DNA of 64,000 nt from Gallintestinimicrobium propionicum. GTDB taxonomy: Bacteria; Bacillota; Clostridia; Lachnospirales; Lachnospiraceae. The notes beneath the pieces are model-generated. The model was not told where the DNA came from and searched no databases. It was given only the letters and a program-made list of their open reading frames with translations. The stretch lies in the NCBI RefSeq assembly GCF_025567525.1, contig NZ_JAOQJY010000002.1, forward strand, positions 62,001 to 126,000, read 5' to 3'. Of the stretch, positions 15,211-24,167 are shown piece by piece. Position 1 is the first letter of the stretch. Each line of letters starts with the position of its first letter. Position numbers and translations under genes: made by a program.

Positions 15211-16611
15211 TTACAACGTGCCGCTCTTTTCCGCCTGATCGACATCGATCGCAAGCTTCTTGACCTGCCCGGAGAGAATAAGCAGGGCGATCAGGTTGGG
15301 AATCGCCATCAGACCGTTGAAGGTATCTGCAATATCCCAAAGCAGACCAAGGTTGATTGTTGCACCGATGATCGATACAAAGGAATAGGCTACAAGGAAG
15401 GGACGGACGAGCTTTTCTCCGCCTAAAAATTCGATACAGCGGGAACCGTATAAGCCCCAGCCGATGATTGTGCTGAATGCGAAGCAGCACATGGCAACTG
15501 CGGTGAAGATAGAAACCCAGCCCCCATAGGTTGCAGTAAAGCCGGAAATTGTCAGCTCTGCGCCGGCTGCCTGACCATAGACGATGTTGGGCGCACCGAG
15601 CAGAATGACAAGACCGGTAAGTGTACAGATCACGATCGTATCCATGAATACCTCAAAAATACCGAACATGCCCTGATGGACAGCATTGTTCGTATCTGCA
15701 CAGGCGTGGGCGATGGAACCGGTACCAAGGCCGGCTTCATTGGAAAAAATACCGCGGGAGACGCCTTTTTTCATGCTTAAAAACATGCTTCCGATGATGC
15801 CGCCGGTGGCTGCCTGAGGGGTAAATGCACTTTTAAAAATCATGGCAAACACTGCAGGAACGCGGTTGATATGTAAAATAACAACGCCGATTGCAAGGAT
15901 TACATATAAAGCTGCCATAAACGGAACGAGCTTTTCCGAAACCTGACCGATCCGCTGGATTCCGCCAAGCAACACCATGGCAACGAAAGCGGCAATGAAA
16001 ATACCGAAGATCAGATTGGCACGTTCATCTACAGTGCCGTCGATGATATGTAGGTTGTGCAGTGCAGAATGAATAGAAGAAACAATGGTATTAACCTGGG
16101 TGGCGTTTCCTGTGCCGAACACAGTCAGGACGCCGAACAGGGCATAAAGAACCGCTAAAAAATGCCATTTTTTGGACAGACCATTTTTAATATAGTACAT
16201 TGGACCGCCAACATATTCGCCATTTGCGTTCTTTTCCCGGAAATGGATTGCGAGCGTAACCTCGGAAAATTTGGTGCACATGCCGAGAAAAGCAGAGCAC
16301 CACATCCAGAAAATTGCGCCAGGACCGCCGAGGGCAATTGCGCCCGCAACGCCTGCGATGTTGCCGGTACCGACCGTGCCTGCAAGCGCGGTACAGACCG
16401 CTTGGAACGGGCTCATGGAGCCGTCCTTTGCCTGTGTTTTGTCAAAAATTTTACCGATCGTGTTTTTCAGGGCAGCGCCGAATTTGCGCACCTGAATGAA
16501 ACGGGTACGGACAGAAAGCAGAAGTCCTACGCCGATGATGCAGATCATTGCGGGGACGCCCCAGATAAATCCGTTGACCGTCTGATTGATTTTGATGATA
16601 CTTTCTAACAT
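15211..16611 (-). CDS. Sodium:alanine/glycine symporter, AGCS family
   Basis: 466 residues, normal for the family, with about ten hydrophobic segments. AGCS landmarks: ALAGTVGTGNIAGVAGAIALG, GPGAIFWMWCSAFLGM, EYVGGPMYYI, and SRGIFSNEAGLGTGSIAHA. It should import alanine, glycine or a related small amino acid with Na+ at the plasma membrane. The ATG at 16611 follows GAGGG on the minus strand; the longer frame to 16659 has no site. It is divergent from rsmH. I saw no glycine riboswitch in the 318-nt gap upstream. Confidence 0.92.
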   Translation of the reverse strand: MLESIIKINQTVNGFIWGVPAMICIIGVGLLLSVRTRFIQVRKFGAALKNTIGKIFDKTQAKDGSMSPFQAVCTALAGTVGTGNIAGVAGAIALGGPGAIFWMWCSAFLGMCTKFSEVTLAIHFREKNANGEYVGGPMYYIKNGLSKKWHFLAVLYALFGVLTVFGTGNATQVNTIVSSIHSALHNLHIIDGTVDERANLIFGIFIAAFVAMVLLGGIQRIGQVSEKLVPFMAALYVILAIGVVILHINRVPAVFAMIFKSAFTPQAATGGIIGSMFLSMKKGVSRGIFSNEAGLGTGSIAHACADTNNAVHQGMFGIFEVFMDTIVICTLTGLVILLGAPNIVYGQAAGAELTISGFTATYGGWVSIFTAVAMCCFAFSTIIGWGLYGSRCIEFLGGEKLVRPFLVAYSFVSIIGATINLGLLWDIADTFNGLMAIPNLIALLILSGQVKKLAIDVDQAEKSGTL

Positions 16612-16930
16612 AAAACCCTCATTTCTTCCCATTGATCCGGAATGGGCAGGAAGCTTCACTTGAATGCGTTACCGGACTGAAACGGGAAAGTCTTTTGCAC
16701 CATTATGACATAAAATACAGGATTTGTACAAGTTTTTTATGGAATGGATAGGATTGGCGTGTGCAGACTGCAGCTCTTAAGTGTGACGGGGATGGGCTGT
16801 CATTTTCTATGGGTGATCGACAGGAAAAGCGCTTGTTTTTTGGGAAAAAAACGGCTAAAATTTGAAATGTCCTGACAGGCAGAGGTTTTTTTTGTGCTGC
16901 TTGGGGAGCTTGAGATAGAAGGGGCAATGG
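16612..16930. other. Divergent intergenic gap
   Basis: 319 nt between the symporter (minus) and the rsmH paralogue (plus). No clear hairpin, riboswitch fold or strong promoter was found by eye; a weak TTGTAC-N17-TCATAA match faces the symporter. Confidence 0.4.
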
Positions 16931-18019
16931 ATGAACTTAGCAGGGAATAGGAGGATGCATTTGGAACAGGAAAATCAGGCGCAGCAGCATAAGCGCCGCG
17001 TTCGATATAAAGGAAAATACCCGAAGAAATTCGAGGAAAAATATAAGGAGCTGCAGCCGGAAAAATATCAGGATACAGTGCAGCATGTGATCCGTAAGGG
17101 AAATACGCCTGCCGGGATGCACATTTCGATTATGGTGAAGGAAATTCTGGATTTTTTGCAGATTCAGCCCGGGGAAACCGGCTTTGACGCGACGCTGGGC
17201 TACGGCGGGCACACAAAAGCGATGCTGGAATGTTTGCATGGTGAGGGGCACATGTATGCGACAGACGTAGACCCGGAGGAATCCGCCAAGACGAAAAAGC
17301 GTCTGGAGGAGCTGGGCTATGGGGAGGATATTCTTTCCATCCGGCTGCAGAATTTCTGCACGATCGACGAGATCGCGAAGGAGGTCGGCGGATTTGATTT
17401 CATTCTGGCGGATCTGGGAGTGTCTTCGATGCAGATCGATAATCCGAAGCGCGGCTTTTCCTTCAAAGTGGATGGTCCTCTGGATCTGCGATTGAATCAG
17501 GAAAAGGGCATCAGCGCGGCAGAACGGCTGGATACGATATCGCGAGAAGAGCTTGCCGGTATGCTGTATGAAAATTCGGACGAGCCATATTGCGAGGAAC
17601 TTGCAAAGGCAATCACAGAAGAAATCCGCCGCGGCAACCGGATTGATACGACGACAAAGCTGCGCGGGGTGATCGAAAGGGCGTTGGACTTTTTGCCGGA
17701 AAAGGATAAGCAGGAGACGGTCAAAAAGACCTGTCAGCGGACGTTTCAGGCGCTGCGCATTGATGTCAACCACGAGTTTGAAGTGCTTTACGAGTTCATG
17801 GAAAAGCTGCCGGGCGCATTGAAACCGGGCGGGCGCGTTGCAATCCTGACGTTCCATTCCGGCGAGGACAGGCTCGTGAAGCAGGCACTGAAAGAGGGCT
17901 ATCGGGAGGGCATCTATTCTGATTATGCCAAAGATGTCATCCGTCCTTCTGCGCAGGAATGTGCACAGAACGGACGCGCGCGTTCGACGAAAATGCGCTG
18001 GGCGGTGCGTGCAGAGTGA
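16931..18019 (+). CDS. rsmH: 16S rRNA (cytosine-N4)-methyltransferase RsmH-like paralogue
   Basis: 362 residues against about 310 for standard RsmH; the extra length is a basic N-terminal extension (QHKRRVRYKGKYPKKFEEK). Motifs: GFDATLGYGGHT for SAM binding, YATDVDPE, ILADLGVSSMQIDNPKRGFSF, FQALRIDVNHE and AILTFHSGEDRLVKQAL. RsmH methylates C1402 of 16S rRNA. It is not in a division/cell-wall cluster, so it may be the second RsmH-like copy seen in Clostridia; whether it keeps the C1402 target is open. Start choice is unsure: ATG 16931 (GAAGGGG before it), ATG 16955 adjoining AGGAGG, or TTG 16961 six nt after AGGAGG, which has the best spacing. Confidence 0.85.
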   Translation: MNLAGNRRMHLEQENQAQQHKRRVRYKGKYPKKFEEKYKELQPEKYQDTVQHVIRKGNTPAGMHISIMVKEILDFLQIQPGETGFDATLGYGGHTKAMLECLHGEGHMYATDVDPEESAKTKKRLEELGYGEDILSIRLQNFCTIDEIAKEVGGFDFILADLGVSSMQIDNPKRGFSFKVDGPLDLRLNQEKGISAAERLDTISREELAGMLYENSDEPYCEELAKAITEEIRRGNRIDTTTKLRGVIERALDFLPEKDKQETVKKTCQRTFQALRIDVNHEFEVLYEFMEKLPGALKPGGRVAILTFHSGEDRLVKQALKEGYREGIYSDYAKDVIRPSAQECAQNGRARSTKMRWAVRAE

Positions 18020-18029
18020 GGGGATGGAG

Positions 18030-18467
18030 ATGATTATGGAAGAAAAAGACACCGAACTGCGGGACGAGGGGCTGCGGGGAAATGAAAAAATAGAGGAAGC
18101 CATCGCCGGGCTGCAGCAGGAGCCGACGCAGGAAATGCTGGCACATGCGCTGACGGTGGTGCGCCGCCGAATGAAAGAAAACGGACAGCTTATCGTTGCA
18201 GTGGAGCCTCCGGCTGGCGGCGGACAGCTTTTATTGCAGACCGTCAAAACGTCGGACAGCAAACTGTGGTGGGCTGCGTTTACCGGATTTGAGGAAGAGC
18301 TGCGCGGCAGCGACCGCGTGAAATCGACGTTTTTGGCGGATATGGGACAGCTGTTTGCAACCGCGCTGCAGGCAGACGGCGTGGAAGGGATCATTTTGAA
18401 TCCCTGGAACCGGACGCTGATGCTGGAAAAAGAGCTGATCCGGATTATTTTGGGGCAGCAGGGGTAA
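18030..18467 (+). CDS. SseB-like protein
   Basis: 145 residues. The order MLAHALTVVRRRMKENGQLIVAV, LLLQTVKTSDSKLWWAAFT, then FLADMGQLFATALQADGVEG and NPWNRTLMLEKELI is the SseB N-terminal domain pattern. In Firmicutes this domain occurs in small stand-alone proteins of unknown role. Three in-frame ATGs (18024, 18030, 18036) follow GAGTGAGGGG; the middle one has the best spacing. It starts 11 nt after the rsmH stop, so the two are co-transcribed. Confidence 0.75.
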   Translation: MIMEEKDTELRDEGLRGNEKIEEAIAGLQQEPTQEMLAHALTVVRRRMKENGQLIVAVEPPAGGGQLLLQTVKTSDSKLWWAAFTGFEEELRGSDRVKSTFLADMGQLFATALQADGVEGIILNPWNRTLMLEKELIRIILGQQG

Positions 18468-18579
18468 AGCACTTGCGCGAAGCGGCAGACATTGGAAGAA
18501 AATGCTGGACTGGTGGATGCCGCAGCAGGAATTACAAAGGATAAGTCGCTGGATATGCGGCAGAAAGAGAGGAAACGAA

Positions 18580-18969
18580 ATGATTACAGGTGTTCATCAT
18601 GTATGTGTGAAATGCAGACCGGAGGATCTGGAAAAGGTTCAGAAGTTCTATGGGGAGCTTTTGGGGCTTCCGCTTGTCAGAAGCTGGGGTGAGCCGAACG
18701 TTGAGGGACTGATGTACGGTGCGGGAACGAGCCTGATTGAGATTTTCCCGAATGCGGAGGAAGATCTGCCGCACGGCGCAATCCGCCATTTCGCGCTGGC
18801 GACGGACGATGTGGACAGCATCGTGGAGACTGTGCGCAAGGCTGGCTATGCCGTGACGATGGAGCCGGTCGATATCGAAATTATGTCGAAGCCATCCCTT
18901 CCGGCACGGATCGCATTCATCATCGGACCGGTGGGAGAAGAAATCGAACTGTTCTGTGAAAAACAATAG
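18580..18969 (+). CDS. VOC-superfamily (glyoxalase/bleomycin resistance fold) protein
   Basis: 129 residues, one pair of beta-alpha-beta-beta-beta modules. HHVCVKC supplies a first-strand His, LIEIFPNAEEDL and IRHFALATDDVD follow, and VGEEIELFCEKQ ends with a Glu in the last strand, consistent with metal binding. The reaction is unknown. The ATG at 18580 follows GAGAGGAAAC. The stop codon (18967-18969) lies inside the left arm of a 35-bp palindromic repeat. Confidence 0.85.
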   Translation: MITGVHHVCVKCRPEDLEKVQKFYGELLGLPLVRSWGEPNVEGLMYGAGTSLIEIFPNAEEDLPHGAIRHFALATDDVDSIVETVRKAGYAVTMEPVDIEIMSKPSLPARIAFIIGPVGEEIELFCEKQ

Positions 18970-18997
18970 AATGCACGCTCTGCGTGCATTCTATTGT
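18963..18997. repeat. 35-bp palindromic repeat, copy 2
   Basis: Most symmetrical copy: 16-bp perfect stem with a 3-nt TCT loop. It supplies the stop codon of the VOC gene. The convergent fliB-like gene ends 34 nt further on. Confidence 0.85.
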
Positions 18998-19031
18998 ACC
19001 GGCGGTGCTGCCGTCTGCCATCCGGCAGGTT

Positions 19032-20246
19032 CTAAAACCCCGCGAGCAGCGCAAAATAGCCCCAGTCCCAGAGCAGGGATTCGAAGCTGTTTTCCAGATA
19101 TTCATAAATATCTTCTTCGTCATAGCCGGTCATACGGTTGATAATGACCAGCGCTTCCCGCACTTTTTCATAGAAAAATGTTTCCGGGCTGTCCTGCCAG
19201 ATGAGGAACAGGCTCTGGCGCAGCGCGGCATACTGCAGCATCAGCCACTGCAGGCGCACGAGCATATGCCTTGTGGTGTCCTCAAAGGAAAGCAGCTCGG
19301 AATAGACCTCGTTTGCAAGGTAGCTGCGCATCAGAGGCTCGTATTGCGCGAAGGCAGTACGGAATGCCTGCCATTGCGCCGGGAGCTCTTCTTCTGTCTG
19401 TAAATGTGCCAAAAGGTTGGAAAGTGCGATGCCGGCGCGGCTGGCGATCTCCTCGTATGGTTTGGAGGGATCGGAGGTTTCGTCTTCCGGTTCCGTGAGC
19501 AATTCCGACAATGTTTCCGCCTGCTGTGTGAGTGGGGTAAGCCATTCCTGATAGAGCTGCTCTTTCTGATAGTTGACAGAAAGATCTAATAAAAGTTCGT
19601 TGCACTCCAAAATAGAGTCGATGCAGTCCGGCGAGAGGTCGTCCATGGCATCATAAAGCTGACAAAAGCTTTTTTCAGAAAAACAATCTGAAACAAAGTC
19701 TTTTGTCGGCTTTTTTTTTCGGTGGATTTCCTGTATCATATAAAAACAGGCGGAAAGAATCTGCTCCGGCAGCCGGTCGGTCTGCTGCAAAATGGCGTCG
19801 ATGACTGCAGAACGGATGAAAAATGGTATGCTGTCAATATTCGGATGCGGAAAAGTAAGCGGCGTAGCATCCTGCGCTGCCCAGAGGTCAATCACAGCGG
19901 GACAGCAGGGCATGAGCGAAGCCTCTTCATGGTCGGCAAAGGAATGGGTTTCGCGGGGGAAAACCTGACACGTTTCGGAAATCGCATCCTCTCCGTGCTC
20001 GAGGACAAGACGGCAGAGCTTGTTTTTTTCGAGAAACGGACAGACATGGCGGCTGTTTAAAGCGATCACGTGTTGACCGTCCTGAACGTAGGTAAAGAGT
20101 TTCGAATCCACAGGCGGATTTAAGGATGCCCAGCGCTTCAGCGTATTGTCGTCGACAGAAATTTTCCATTCCTGGCAGCAGGTGATGGGGCATTTGTCCG
20201 CTGTACAGCGAAACTGCGCATAATAATCGGGGTATAATGTTTGCAT
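19032..20246 (-). CDS. fliB: FliB-like lysine-N-methylase family protein
   Basis: 404 residues. The N-terminus has the family cysteine pattern CTADKCPITCCQEW, followed by CPFLEKNKLCRLVLEHG and CQVFPRE, and further cysteines (MPCCP) that probably bind an iron-sulfur centre. FliB methylates flagellin lysines in Salmonella. In gut Clostridia many homologues occur in non-flagellar contexts, and nothing flagellar is seen here, so the substrate is open. The ATG at 20246 is 33 nt from a TATAAT-type -10 on the minus strand (about 20280). It is convergent with the VOC gene and divergent from the next gene. Confidence 0.75.
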   Translation of the reverse strand: MQTLYPDYYAQFRCTADKCPITCCQEWKISVDDNTLKRWASLNPPVDSKLFTYVQDGQHVIALNSRHVCPFLEKNKLCRLVLEHGEDAISETCQVFPRETHSFADHEEASLMPCCPAVIDLWAAQDATPLTFPHPNIDSIPFFIRSAVIDAILQQTDRLPEQILSACFYMIQEIHRKKKPTKDFVSDCFSEKSFCQLYDAMDDLSPDCIDSILECNELLLDLSVNYQKEQLYQEWLTPLTQQAETLSELLTEPEDETSDPSKPYEEIASRAGIALSNLLAHLQTEEELPAQWQAFRTAFAQYEPLMRSYLANEVYSELLSFEDTTRHMLVRLQWLMLQYAALRQSLFLIWQDSPETFFYEKVREALVIINRMTGYDEEDIYEYLENSFESLLWDWGYFALLAGF

Positions 20247-20293
20247 AGGCGTATCTCCAAGTGTTAGTGGTGAAAATATTATACATGCACCTG

Positions 20294-20322
20294 TTGAAAT
20301 TGAAAAGTCCCGGGAATATAAT
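20294..20322 (+). promoter_or_regulatory. Sigma-A promoter for hydrolase-methyltransferase gene
   Basis: TTGAAA (20294-20299), 17-nt spacer, TATAAT (20317-20322). Confidence 0.7.
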
Positions 20323-20406
20323 GAAGATCAAAGTTAGATAAGGCTAAGTATGCAGACGGCAGCGATATCTGTGCGCTGCAATGGGCCTATGGGAGATGAA
20401 AAGGCA

Positions 20407-21879
20407 ATGAAAATCTATTCTTTTGGTGAGGAAACAAAGCCGGCAATTTTACTGCTGCCGGGGACATGCTGTCACTGGAAACGGAACTTCGGACATGTGA
20501 TCCCTCTGCTGCAGGAGCACTTTTATGTGCTCTGCGCGTCCTATGACGGGTCCGACGAGACGGAGGATTCGACCTTCCCGAACATGTTGATTGAGACGGC
20601 AAAGCTGGAAAGCTATATCCAGAAAAATCTCGGCGGTCAGCTCTTTGCGGCATACGGCTGTTCTTTGGGCGGCTCCTTTGTGGGACTTATGGTGCAGCGC
20701 AAAAAAATCCATATCCGGCACGGAATCCTCGGAAGCTCCGATCTGGATCAGGGCAGCAGCTTTGGAACCTGGGCGATGGCAAAAGCGATGACGCCTCTTC
20801 TTGGAAAAATGCTTCGCAGCGGAAAGCTTCTAGTCTGGGCAAAAAAGAAAATGGAAGAAAAAGCCGGTGCCGAGTATGCGCAGGCAATGCTGCAGCTGTT
20901 CGGGTGCAGTGCCGCCACGCAGGAGCTGCCTTCCATGGCATTTGTGTCCAATACAAGCATTTTCAACCAGTTCTTTTCCGATATGGTGACGCCGCTGGAA
21001 GATGATATTTATGTGCCCGGAACGAAAATTCACTGTTTTTATGCCGTGAAGATGGGGGAGGAATACGAAAACCGCTACAGAAGACATTTTGTGGATCCGG
21101 ATATCCGGTACCATGCGATGCAGCATGAAGAGCTTTTGGCATGCTACCCGGAACAGTGGGTAGAGGAAGTGTTGGCAAGCTGTCGTCTGGACGGCCGCGG
21201 AATGGAAGAAAATGATTTCGAAGAAAGACATTTCACAGAAGCAGAGCGCGCTCAGGCGGAAATTACCGAGTCCGGAAATCCGAGAAAGCCGGAGGGCGAG
21301 GATGGCAAAAAAATGCTGGAGCGCATGAATGAGAGCCATCACAATGTGACCGGCTGGGCGCTTTCCCTTTGGGAGATTCAGGGAAACGACAACATTCTGG
21401 ATATCGGCTGCGGCGGCGGAGCTGCGCTGTCTAGGATGGCGGAGCATGTGACGGATGGACATTTGACGGGAATCGACTATTCACCGGTATCGGTGGAAAC
21501 GTCCCGTGCAACAAATGCAGAATCGGTTGCGGCAGGCAAGATGGAAATTCTGGAAGGATCGGTGGAAAAGCTTCCCTTCGAGGCAGAGACCTTTGACAAA
21601 ATCGTGACCGTGGAAAGCTTTTATTTCTGGCCGAACCCCCAGGAAAACTTAAAAGAGGTGCGCAGGGTATTAAAGACCGGCGGAACCTTTTTACTGGTTG
21701 CAGACATTTATGAAAAGCCCGGACTGCCCAGAGAGGTAAAAGATAATATCCGCAAATTCCACCTGTTCAACCCGACCATGGAGCAGTTTAAGAACCTGTT
21801 TCGGGAAGCCGGATTTGCAGAGACAAGGATTCACACAAAGGACGGCGAGGACTGGATTTGCGTAGAGGGAACCAAATAA
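20407..21879 (+). CDS. Alpha/beta hydrolase fused to class I SAM methyltransferase
   Basis: About 490 residues. Residues 1-260 form an alpha/beta hydrolase: PAILLLPGT and nucleophile elbow YGCSLGGS (Ser86). A charged linker of about 50 residues leads to a methyltransferase domain with motif I ILDIGCGGGAA (330-340), GIDYSPVSVETS, a FDKIVTVESFYFWPN strand and VLKTGGTFLLVADIYEKPG. Each domain is of usual size, so this is a true fusion and not a frameshift. The substrate is unknown. Start is set at ATG 20407 (MKIYSFGEE); ATG 20350 is an alternative with a weaker site. The promoter lies at 20294-20322, and the gene is followed 30 nt later by a GT2 gene. Confidence 0.75.
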   Translation: MKIYSFGEETKPAILLLPGTCCHWKRNFGHVIPLLQEHFYVLCASYDGSDETEDSTFPNMLIETAKLESYIQKNLGGQLFAAYGCSLGGSFVGLMVQRKKIHIRHGILGSSDLDQGSSFGTWAMAKAMTPLLGKMLRSGKLLVWAKKKMEEKAGAEYAQAMLQLFGCSAATQELPSMAFVSNTSIFNQFFSDMVTPLEDDIYVPGTKIHCFYAVKMGEEYENRYRRHFVDPDIRYHAMQHEELLACYPEQWVEEVLASCRLDGRGMEENDFEERHFTEAERAQAEITESGNPRKPEGEDGKKMLERMNESHHNVTGWALSLWEIQGNDNILDIGCGGGAALSRMAEHVTDGHLTGIDYSPVSVETSRATNAESVAAGKMEILEGSVEKLPFEAETFDKIVTVESFYFWPNPQENLKEVRRVLKTGGTFLLVADIYEKPGLPREVKDNIRKFHLFNPTMEQFKNLFREAGFAETRIHTKDGEDWICVEGTK

Positions 21880-21908
21880 TAGAGTGCGCACAGAACGGAG
21901 AAAGCGAT

Positions 21909-22943
21909 ATGAAGCTGAGTATCATTGTGCCGGTTTATAACATGGCATCGGACGGAAAACTGAATTACTGCCTGGATTCGCTGGCGGCGCAGACGATTTC
22001 GGATTACGAGGTCATCACGGTGGATGATGCTTCTACGGACGAATCCTTTTCGATTCTGCTGGAGTATGAAAAAAAGTACCCAGGTAAATTCAAAGCTGTG
22101 CATTCGGAAGTCAACAAGCGACAGGGCGGCGCGAAAAATATCGGGCTGTCCCTTGCAAAAGGCGAGTGGATCGGATTTATTGACAGCGACGACTGGATTT
22201 TGCCCACGATGTACGAAAAGCTGATCGGACGTGCAGAGGAAACCGGTGCGGATATGGTGGGCTGTGATTACTGCCTGACGGATGAACACAGCATGAGAAT
22301 CGGCAAACGTGTGGAAAACGGCAAAGCAGAGCAGAGCGGCGTGCTTGGCAATAAACAGTGTCGGTCATTGATTTTAGACAGCGGAAGCCTTGTTGTAAAG
22401 GTCTATCGCCGGGAAATTTTCATGGACAGCGGCATCCGCTTTCCGGAGCACATTTTTTACGAGGATAATGCGATCAGCGACGCGGTGCTTTTACAGGCAC
22501 ATCATTATGAATATATCCCGGAGGTCATGTATTTTTATTACCAGCATGAAGCGTCCACGGTGCATACCATCAGCAGGGAGCGCTGTGAAGACCGGATGGC
22601 GGCTGGACGGGGCATTCTGGAAAATGCGAAGAAATTCGGTTATCTTGAAACCTACCGACCGGAAATCTGCTTTGAATACACGATGCTGTTTTATGTCAAT
22701 ACGTTGTTTTCCTATATGGTCGGAAAGGGTCATAAATCGCTTTCTTTTATCCGGAAGATGGGAAACGAATTAAAAGAAGCGTTCCCGGATTTTGCGGACA
22801 ATCCGTATTATCAGGAACGCGTCAATGCAGAGCAGAAAAAAATGATTGCCATGCAGCAGCGCTCCACAGCAGCGTTTGTATTGTACTATAAAGCACTCTG
22901 GACATGGCGTAATTTTCGAAAAAAGCATTTCGGGAAAAAATGA
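21909..22943 (+). CDS. Family 2 glycosyltransferase
   Basis: 344 residues, GT-A fold. LSIIVPVYNMASD, a VDDAS-T motif and FIDSDDWILP (DXD-like metal site) are clear, followed by NKRQGGAKNIGLSLAKG upstream of the DSDD. The C-terminal 150 residues are helical without membrane segments, so it acts at the cytoplasmic side on a lipid-linked or cell-wall glycan. Donor and acceptor are unknown. ATG 21909 follows CGGAGAAAGC. It is co-directional with the hydrolase-methyltransferase and ended by the bidirectional terminator at 23016. Confidence 0.88.
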   Translation: MKLSIIVPVYNMASDGKLNYCLDSLAAQTISDYEVITVDDASTDESFSILLEYEKKYPGKFKAVHSEVNKRQGGAKNIGLSLAKGEWIGFIDSDDWILPTMYEKLIGRAEETGADMVGCDYCLTDEHSMRIGKRVENGKAEQSGVLGNKQCRSLILDSGSLVVKVYRREIFMDSGIRFPEHIFYEDNAISDAVLLQAHHYEYIPEVMYFYYQHEASTVHTISRERCEDRMAAGRGILENAKKFGYLETYRPEICFEYTMLFYVNTLFSYMVGKGHKSLSFIRKMGNELKEAFPDFADNPYYQERVNAEQKKMIAMQQRSTAAFVLYYKALWTWRNFRKKHFGKK

Positions 22944-23015
22944 TATGGAGCTGTGTGGCGGAATATAGGAAAAACGAACTTTCTAAATTTCCTTTCGGAA
23001 ATTCAGAAGTAGCGC

Positions 23016-23047
23016 AAAAAAAGAGAGCCTCCCGGCTCTCTTTTTTG
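23016..23047. terminator. Bidirectional terminator
   Basis: AAAAAAAGAGAGCC (from 23016) pairs with GGCTCTCTTTTTT around TCCC. A and T tracts on both sides serve the convergent GT2 gene (plus) and pse operon (minus). Confidence 0.85.
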
Positions 23048-23117
23048 TTTCATAGGAAAATGCGTCCTATAAAATAAAAACGCTCCGCTTAGGATGCGCG
23101 ATCGACCCGTCGCACAC

Positions 23118-24167
23118 TCATTTTGCCAGAATTGCGTCCGCGATGCGGCGTGCGCCGGCGCCGTCGATCGCCATACGCATTCGGTCGGATTGTTTCTTTC
23201 GGGCGTCCGGATTTTTCAGAAGTGCAGTCAGCTTTTCCACTGCATCATCGTAGAAGATTTCGTTGTCACGGATGTCACCTGCCCATGGAATCAGGTTTGC
23301 GTCGTCAAAGGCTTTGACACCGGGAAGCTGATTATCCGCCATACTGAAGCTTACAGACGGGACGCCGACGGCACAGAGTTCATAAAGCGTCGTGCCGCCT
23401 GCGGAAAATGCGAGATCGCAGGTGGACATGAGTGCAGCCATATCGGAAACCTGTTCATGCAGGACAATGCGGCTGTCTTTTCCTGCCATGACGGCAAGCT
23501 CTGCGCGGTGGACATGCATGGGACCTGTCAGGACGTGGAAGGAAACATCCTTCCAGTCGTCCGATGCGCAGAGACGTTTTAACATACCGCCTGCGATATA
23601 GAAGGGATCGGTGCCGCCGGTGGAAAGAAAGAGGTCTTTTACCTGCTCCCAGAGATGGTAGGGCTGATCTGCAAACTGCTCCCGGAGGGGAGTGTAGGCG
23701 CATCCGGTCAGAACACAGTCCGCTTTGGTGTAAAAACTTTCATCAACACAGAAATCATAGTTGATCACGAGGGAAGCCGGGCAGTCGAATGCCTGCAGAT
23801 CGTCCAGATAGGCAACTTTGCAGATCTGGCGCAGGATATCGAGATATTCCAGTGTTGCAAAATAAGAATCCACCAGCAGGCAGGCAACGTTGTGGGAAGA
23901 AAGGATTCCCTGCATGGTCTGGATTTCCCGATCGAGGCTTCTGTAATCGGTGCGCAGCTCCAGGATCGGAAAGCTGTGGTCAGCGATTTCGTCAGGAGAA
24001 TACATTTTTTGCAAAATGGAAGCCGAGGTATCATCGGAGACGAGAAAAGCCACCGCTGCACCCCGTTTCTTCAGGGCACGGGCGATGGATAGACAGCGCA
24101 TCAGATGTCCGGTCGCAATTGTTTCATTTCCGTCTGTGCGGATATAGACTAACGGATGAGATTCCAT
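23118..24167 (-). CDS. pseG: UDP-2,4-diacetamido-2,4,6-trideoxy-beta-L-altropyranose hydrolase
   Basis: 349 residues. The N-terminal GT-B-like start VYIRTDGNETIATGHLMRCL carries the GHxMRCL motif with the catalytic His of PseG, followed by a second half with STGGTDP and FSAGGTTLYELCAVGVPSVSF. PseG removes UDP to free the 6-deoxy-diamino-hexose for condensation by PseI. It overlaps the end of pseI by 19 nt and is last in the pseF-pseI-pseG transcript, which a shared terminator closes. The next genes needed upstream in the pathway (pseB, pseC) are not adjacent. Confidence 0.88.
   Translation of the reverse strand: MESHPLVYIRTDGNETIATGHLMRCLSIARALKKRGAAVAFLVSDDTSASILQKMYSPDEIADHSFPILELRTDYRSLDREIQTMQGILSSHNVACLLVDSYFATLEYLDILRQICKVAYLDDLQAFDCPASLVINYDFCVDESFYTKADCVLTGCAYTPLREQFADQPYHLWEQVKDLFLSTGGTDPFYIAGGMLKRLCASDDWKDVSFHVLTGPMHVHRAELAVMAGKDSRIVLHEQVSDMAALMSTCDLAFSAGGTTLYELCAVGVPSVSFSMADNQLPGVKAFDDANLIPWAGDIRDNEIFYDDAVEKLTALLKNPDARKKQSDRMRMAIDGAGARRIADAILAK

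Noticed and set aside
16612..16930. Possible glycine riboswitch upstream of the AGCS symporter
   Set aside because: No paired aptamer with the conserved core could be seen on the minus strand; the gap has no strong hairpin.
19032..20246. Flagellar gene region suggested by the FliB-like protein
   Set aside because: No flagellin, hook, motor or chemotaxis gene is found within the window; FliB-family proteins are common in non-flagellar contexts in Clostridia.
21884..21908. Fourth copy of the 35-bp palindrome (AATAGAGTGCGCAC)
   Set aside because: Only a partial left-arm likeness; no matching right arm.
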